Of a stretch of DNA of 17,884 nucleotides, positions 14,372 to 17,884 are shown piece after piece; position 1 is the first letter of the stretch, and each line of letters starts with the position of its first letter. The notes beneath the pieces are model-generated. The model searched no databases. It was not told the DNA's origin and saw only the letters and a program-made list of their open reading frames with translations. This DNA is from DASZQY01 sp036511595. Lineage in GTDB: Bacteria > Pseudomonadota > Alphaproteobacteria > Rhizobiales > Kaistiaceae. The stretch is from NCBI GenBank assembly GCA_036511595.1, contig DATCBY010000020.1:1-17884 (forward strand). The letters are read 5' to 3'. The position numbers and the translations under genes are program-made.

Positions 14372-15319
14372 CTAATCGAGGCGGGCCTGCTGCTGCCCCG
14401 GGGTGGCGGTGAACGTGCGCGCGCCAATGGTGAGATCGCCGACCTTGGTGCCGATCAGGATGCGGTAGGGGACCATGTAGTTGGTGCCCTTGATCGGGGC
14501 GAGGGAGATTTCGAGGCGTTTGTTGTCCGCCATGAAGGCGACCGAGTCGTCGCTGGCGCGATGGCCGGCGACCGGGAGGTAACGGGCCGCACAAACGATC
14601 AGGTCGCCGGCATAGGCGTTGGCGCCGTCGTCGATCGCCTTGGTTTCCTTGTAGGAAAGCCGGATGTCGAAGCGCTTCCAGCCGTCGAACACCTTGACCG
14701 TACGGTTGCAGACGGTGTTCGGGTCGGGGGCGCCGGGGTGATCGAGGGCAATAACAAAAGCGCCGACGGGATCGACGATGTTCTGCTTGCTGGTCGCCGT
14801 CAGGGGCACCCGGTCCGGCGCCTCGGGCAGGCTCGGCATCGCCTGGAGGCCCACGATGGAGCCGCCGCGCATGGTCATGCTGACGCTCGTCTCGAATCCG
14901 CTCTCGCTGGTGCTGAGGTTATAGGAGGCAGGCACAACATTGCCGCCGATGACGCGGCCGGCGCCCGCAAGCGTGGCGCGAGCGTCGGAAACGATCCGGC
15001 TGATACCGTAGGTCGAGCCGCTGATGGCGGCGGCGTACCCGTGGTCGGTGAAGCGGCTGCGGGCGTCGGCACGCCCGATGGTCAGGCCGTTGATGGCGAT
15101 GATGTAGGTTGCGTCGAGGTTTACGCCATCGGTGGCGTGAGCATCGGCGTCGGTCCACACCCCAACAAGCAACAAGACGGCGCCGGCAAGAAGGCGGCCA
15201 CCCCCGGAGATAGCTGCGAGACGTCCCATCGCGAGCATCGGCCCAACTGTCATGTCTGGCCGGCCAGTGCCGGCGCAATCGACCTTACGGATACGCGAAT
15301 GTTGGTTAACAATGTTCAT
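14372..15319 (-). CDS. DUF3108-domain exported protein
   Basis: A DUF3108 family protein, up to 315 residues, function unknown. A hydrophobic segment (LLAGAVLLLVGVWTDADAHA) acts as a signal peptide, and the mature part is a beta-rich domain starting VNLDATYIIAINGLTIGRADAR. Typical family features are the FDGWKRFDIRLSYKETKAI block, two cysteines that could pair (in NTVCNRTV and LIVCAARYLPV), and the closing PYRILIGTKVGDLTIGARTF. The start is uncertain: ATG 15319 gives a 50-residue lead before the signal core, while in-frame ATGs 23, 28 and 31 codons in give a more normal signal peptide. The gene diverges from rpmB across about 180 bases. Homologues sit in the cell envelope of alphaproteobacteria; a lipid- or glycan-related task is only guessed at. 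Confidence 0.85.
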   Translation of the reverse strand: MNIVNQHSRIRKVDCAGTGRPDMTVGPMLAMGRLAAISGGGRLLAGAVLLLVGVWTDADAHATDGVNLDATYIIAINGLTIGRADARSRFTDHGYAAAISGSTYGISRIVSDARATLAGAGRVIGGNVVPASYNLSTSESGFETSVSMTMRGGSIVGLQAMPSLPEAPDRVPLTATSKQNIVDPVGAFVIALDHPGAPDPNTVCNRTVKVFDGWKRFDIRLSYKETKAIDDGANAYAGDLIVCAARYLPVAGHRASDDSVAFMADNKRLEISLAPIKGTNYMVPYRILIGTKVGDLTIGARTFTATPGQQQARLD

Positions 15320-15393
15320 ACCTAAGCTATTCGACCGCGCCGGTCATCCGCCGGTGTGTAGCCGGTCATAACCGGCCACAGGCGATCCTTGCC

Positions 15394-15422
15394 TTGACGC
15401 AGAATTATGCGCTCACTATAGC
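15394..15422 (+). promoter_or_regulatory. Sigma-70 promoter of rpmB
   Basis: TTGACG (15394-15399), a 17-base spacer and TATAGC (15417-15422) match five and four of six consensus bases at the ideal distance. Transcription would start near 15429, giving a leader of about 70 bases. The promoter lies inside an upstream frame extension of rpmB, which argues against that longer start. Confidence 0.8.
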
Positions 15423-15498
15423 AATGCGGCGCTTGCGGCGAGACCTCGGTCTTCACCGCGATGGCCTTTTTTCCGGCGGAAAATCAGGGATTATTGAG

Positions 15499-15792
15499 AT
15501 GTCACGGCGTTGTGAACTTTCAGGCAAGGCGGTGCAGTCGGGAAATACCGTCAGCCATGCCAACAACAAGACCCGCCGCCGTTTCCTGCCCAACCTCAGC
15601 CAGGTGACGCTGATCAGCGACGCCCTGAAGCAGAATGTGCACTTGCGGATCACCTCGCATGCGCTGCGCTCGGTCGAAGCGCGCGGAGGGCTCGACGCTT
15701 TCTTGCTGAAGGCACGCGACGGCGAGTTGTCGCATCGGGCCCTGAAGCTGAAGCGCCAGATCGCCAAGCGGCTGGAGGCAGTCGCTTCCTGA
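15499..15792 (+). CDS. rpmB: 50S ribosomal protein L28
   Basis: Ribosomal protein L28, 97 residues, a structural part of the large subunit. The N-terminus MSRRCELSGKAVQSGNTVSHANNKTRRRF is nearly diagnostic (in pieces: SGKAVQSGNTVSH, NKTRRRFLPNL), followed by LRITSHALRSVEARGGLDAFL. The alphaproteobacterial form keeps the long C-terminal helix (LSHRALKLKRQIAKRLEAV). ATG 15499 has AGGGA 8 bases upstream, and the protein begins there in all family members I know. It is monocistronic, with its own promoter at 15394-15422 and a strong terminator at 15817-15842. It diverges from the DUF3108 gene, an adjacency I recall from other Rhizobiales. Confidence 0.98.
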   Translation: MSRRCELSGKAVQSGNTVSHANNKTRRRFLPNLSQVTLISDALKQNVHLRITSHALRSVEARGGLDAFLLKARDGELSHRALKLKRQIAKRLEAVAS

Positions 15793-15816
15793 GGCTTTGC
15801 TTCCTGCCTTGAATCG

Positions 15817-15842
15817 ATGGCGCCCGCGGGCGCCATTTTTTA
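15817..15842 (+). terminator. Intrinsic terminator of rpmB
   Basis: A 20-base perfect palindrome, ATGGCGCCC GC GGGCGCCAT, is followed by TTTTT within TTTTTTA. It begins 25 bases after the rpmB stop and ends just before the convergent phytase-like gene. Confidence 0.9.
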
Positions 15843-15844
15843 TT

Positions 15845-16864
15845 TCAGGGCGTCGCCAGCGCGAACTGGAGCAACAGCGTACGCTGGAAGATGCTGTTGT
15901 TGTCGTCCGAGATAAGCGTCAGCAATGTCTTGCCGTCGGCGGTCGTGCGCACCGCCAGACCTTCCATGTTGTCGATCTGGTAGTGGCTGTCCGCCACCAG
16001 CAGCACGGGGCCATCGAGCAGCGCACCGGGCCTGATCGCCGCGCCGGCGATGCGGCGAATGCGGATGGCGACGCCGGCCGCGAAACTGAACTTCCGCTCG
16101 AGCACGAGGAGGTCGCCGTCCGGCAGAAACGCCGCGTCGCTGACGTCGAAATCGTCCGAGCGGCGGAGCGAGAATGTGCCGGTCTGCGGTCCGCCGACGA
16201 TGAAGCCGCGGTGATTCCCGTCGGCGTCGAGCGAGCGCTCGGCGATGGGCACGACACTGCCGGCGAGCGGACTCTCCGGCGGCGGCAGTGTCATGCCTTC
16301 CAGCCCCTGATTGCGGCGTAGGTCCTTGACGAACGGTGGCAGCTTGATGCGCGTCGGCGCGGCGGCCGAAAAATCCGGTCCCGAATACACGCGCACCGCC
16401 CGGGTCTGCTCGAACGACACGAGTGCCGTGTCGCCGCCGGCGTCGGGCCGGATGCGCAGGCCCTCGGCGTCGGCTTCGTCTTTCTTCTGCGGCAGCCGGC
16501 CGCCGTCGATGCGCATGGCGCCGAGCTTTGTGTCGGTGACGCCGGTGAGATGGCCGGCGGCGTCTTCGACGAGGCGGGCGGATAACCACAGGCCGGTGTC
16601 GGCGATGGAGTAGATCCTGCCGTCGGCGCCAAAGTCGAGGCCTGACCACGAGCCGAATTCAGGATCGCGGGAATTCAGTTCGATGCCGCCCAGGTATTCG
16701 AGGGCGCCGAAGCGGGTCTGGCGGCTGCCGGGTAGAAACACCGGAATCGGTATGGCGCGCACTTCGACCGGCGCGAGGCCGGGCGTCGCGCCCACGGCGT
16801 TGCCGGCAAACAGGATGGCGAGAAAGAGACCGGGAAGCGCGCGCCTGGCCGTGGCTGCCGTCAT
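15845..16864 (-). CDS. Esterase-like phytase-family exported protein
   Basis: A 339-residue member of the phytase-like (esterase-like activity of phytase) family, expected to be a periplasmic or secreted beta-propeller. A signal peptide covers residues 1 to about 25 (RRALPGLFLAILFAGNAVGA). Family signs are the SGLDFGADGRIYSIADTG segment, the acidic metal-site region EADAEGLRI, then GLEGMTLPP and the late DNMEGLAVRTTADGKTLLTLISDDN block. The substrate is unknown; phosphoesters such as phytate are only the family label. Its ATG (16864-16862) overlaps the cobT stop as ATGA, so the two are translationally coupled, although no shared pathway is known. The 3' end lies just beyond the rpmB terminator on the other strand. 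Confidence 0.9.
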   Translation of the reverse strand: MTAATARRALPGLFLAILFAGNAVGATPGLAPVEVRAIPIPVFLPGSRQTRFGALEYLGGIELNSRDPEFGSWSGLDFGADGRIYSIADTGLWLSARLVEDAAGHLTGVTDTKLGAMRIDGGRLPQKKDEADAEGLRIRPDAGGDTALVSFEQTRAVRVYSGPDFSAAAPTRIKLPPFVKDLRRNQGLEGMTLPPPESPLAGSVVPIAERSLDADGNHRGFIVGGPQTGTFSLRRSDDFDVSDAAFLPDGDLLVLERKFSFAAGVAIRIRRIAGAAIRPGALLDGPVLLVADSHYQIDNMEGLAVRTTADGKTLLTLISDDNNSIFQRTLLLQFALATP

Positions 16865-17884
16865 TGCAAGGTTGCGCGTCGCGGGCGGCGCGTCGGCACG
16901 GGCGGATGCTCGTCGAACAGTTCCGCCAGCTTGTCAGTCATGGCGCCCGCCAACTCCTCGGCATCGACGATGGTGACGGCGCGGCGATAGTAGCGCGTCA
17001 CGTCATGGCCGATGCCGATGGCGATCAGCTCGACCGGCGAGCGTGTCTCGATTTCTTCGATGACGTGGCGGAGATGCCGCTCGAGGTAGTTGCCGGCGTT
17101 GACGGACAGCGTCGAATCGTCGACTGGCGCGCCGTCGGAAATCATCATCAAGATCTTGCGCTGCTCGGGCCGCGCCACCAGCCGGGCGTGCGCCCAGGCC
17201 AATGCCTCGCCGTCGATGTTTTCCTTGAGCAGTCCCTCGCGCATCATCAGGCCGAGGTTACGCCGCGCCCGGCGCCAGGGCGCGTCGGCGGCCTTGTAGA
17301 TGATGTGGCGGAGGTCGTTGAGGCGGCCGGGATTGCCGGGCTTGCCCGCCTGCAGCCAGGCCTCGCGCGACTGGCCGCCCTTCCAGGCGCGCGTGGTAAA
17401 GCCAAGGATCTCGACCTTGACGCCGCAGCGCTCGAGCGTGCGCGCGAGGATGTCGGCGCAGGTGGCGGCCACCGTGATCGGTCGGCCGCGCATGGAGCCG
17501 GAATTGTCGAGCAGCAGCGTCACGATGGTGTCGCGAAAATCAGTGTCGCGCTCGGCCTTGAACGAGAGCGGATGCATCGGATCGGTGACCACCCGCGACA
17601 GGCGGGCTGCATCGATGACTCCTTCCTCCAGATCGAAATCCCACGCACGGCTCTGCTGCGCCATCAGGCGGCGCTGCAAGCGGTTGGCGAGGCGGCCGAC
17701 GGCGCTCTGCAGATGGGCGAGCTGCTTGTCGAGGTAGGCGCGCAAACGATCGAGTTCGGCGATGTCGCAGAGTTCCTCGGCCTTCACGGTCTCGTCGAAC
17801 TTCTGCGTGAAGGCGTGGTAGTCGATCATCGGCGGCAGGTTCGACCACGGCGCCTCGGCGCGGCGGGCTTCGCCCGCCTCGCGC
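16861..17884 (-). CDS. cobT: Cobaltochelatase subunit CobT, N-terminus beyond window
   Basis: CobT, with CobN and CobS, inserts cobalt into hydrogenobyrinate a,c-diamide in aerobic cobalamin synthesis. The visible part is the C-terminal half. It contains the conserved entry segment (SNLPPMIDYHAFTQKFDE), AEELCDIAELDRLRAYLD, and a von Willebrand A domain with the metal-binding motif DNSGS in TLLLDNSGSMRGRP; a second conserved stretch is ILMMISDGAPVDDSTLS. The frame stays open to the window end (reading REAGEARRAEAPWSNLPP), so the gene is truncated here and ATG 17829 is not its start. The acidic middle domain typical of CobT should lie just outside. The stop overlaps the start of the phytase-like gene by ATGA; cobS is expected further upstream but cannot be checked. 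Confidence 0.95.
   Translation of the reverse strand, partial: REAGEARRAEAPWSNLPPMIDYHAFTQKFDETVKAEELCDIAELDRLRAYLDKQLAHLQSAVGRLANRLQRRLMAQQSRAWDFDLEEGVIDAARLSRVVTDPMHPLSFKAERDTDFRDTIVTLLLDNSGSMRGRPITVAATCADILARTLERCGVKVEILGFTTRAWKGGQSREAWLQAGKPGNPGRLNDLRHIIYKAADAPWRRARRNLGLMMREGLLKENIDGEALAWAHARLVARPEQRKILMMISDGAPVDDSTLSVNAGNYLERHLRHVIEEIETRSPVELIAIGIGHDVTRYYRRAVTIVDAEELAGAMTDKLAELFDEHPPVPTRRPRRATLQ

Noticed and set aside
14165..15325. 386-codon plus-strand frame opposite DUF3108
   Set aside because: DUF3108 features and the signal peptide on the minus strand explain this DNA.

Overview
The window looks like chromosome of a high-GC alphaproteobacterium of the order Hyphomicrobiales (Rhizobiales), in or near the Bradyrhizobium/Pseudolabrys/Rhodoplanes assemblage. 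The reasons are the gene families and their order: a SUV3-like helicase, a small S4 RNA-binding protein, a 7Fe ferredoxin FdxA, a CarD-family regulator and a class-II-like RpoH on one strand, then DUF3108 beside rpmB, and cobT at the right edge. The genus is inference; no rRNA is present.

Layout. Bases 1-5400 are looser and accessory in character: the 3' part of an acidic hypothetical gene, a small exported protein with a clear terminator, a small Cys-containing gene broken by two 1-base deletions, a FecR-domain exported protein (minus), a two-gene iron-uptake module (periplasmic cupredoxin-like protein plus FTR1 permease) and the ribosome-rescue hydrolase arfB. A tRNA-Arg(CCU) at 5410-5486 (minus) separates this from the core-like block. 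Next come an SNase-like gene with two apparent frameshifts and an M48 lipoprotein protease (both plus), converging on rpoH. Bases 7856-13957 run leftward: helicase, S4 protein, fdxA, carD, rpoH. A DUF3108 gene (minus) and rpmB (plus) diverge from a shared upstream region. A phytase-like exported protein and the C-terminal half of CobT (both minus, overlapping ATGA) end the window.

Functional reading: the right two thirds is housekeeping and stress physiology (heat-shock sigma factor, CarD, envelope protease, ferredoxin, RNA-binding proteins, ribosomal protein, cobalamin synthesis). The left third adds iron acquisition and unknown exported proteins.

The most notable observations are: five single-base indels in three genes, all changes of base-run length, which point to base-calling errors or recent decay; an S4-protein gene whose only plausible start is CTG overlapping the helicase stop; a long carD leader with two hairpins sharing one stem sequence; three DnaA-box-like units repeated every 11 bp before the helicase; and a stripped-down Ftr iron system without visible FtrA or FtrD. 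I did not find a convincing, wholly undescribed multi-gene system.
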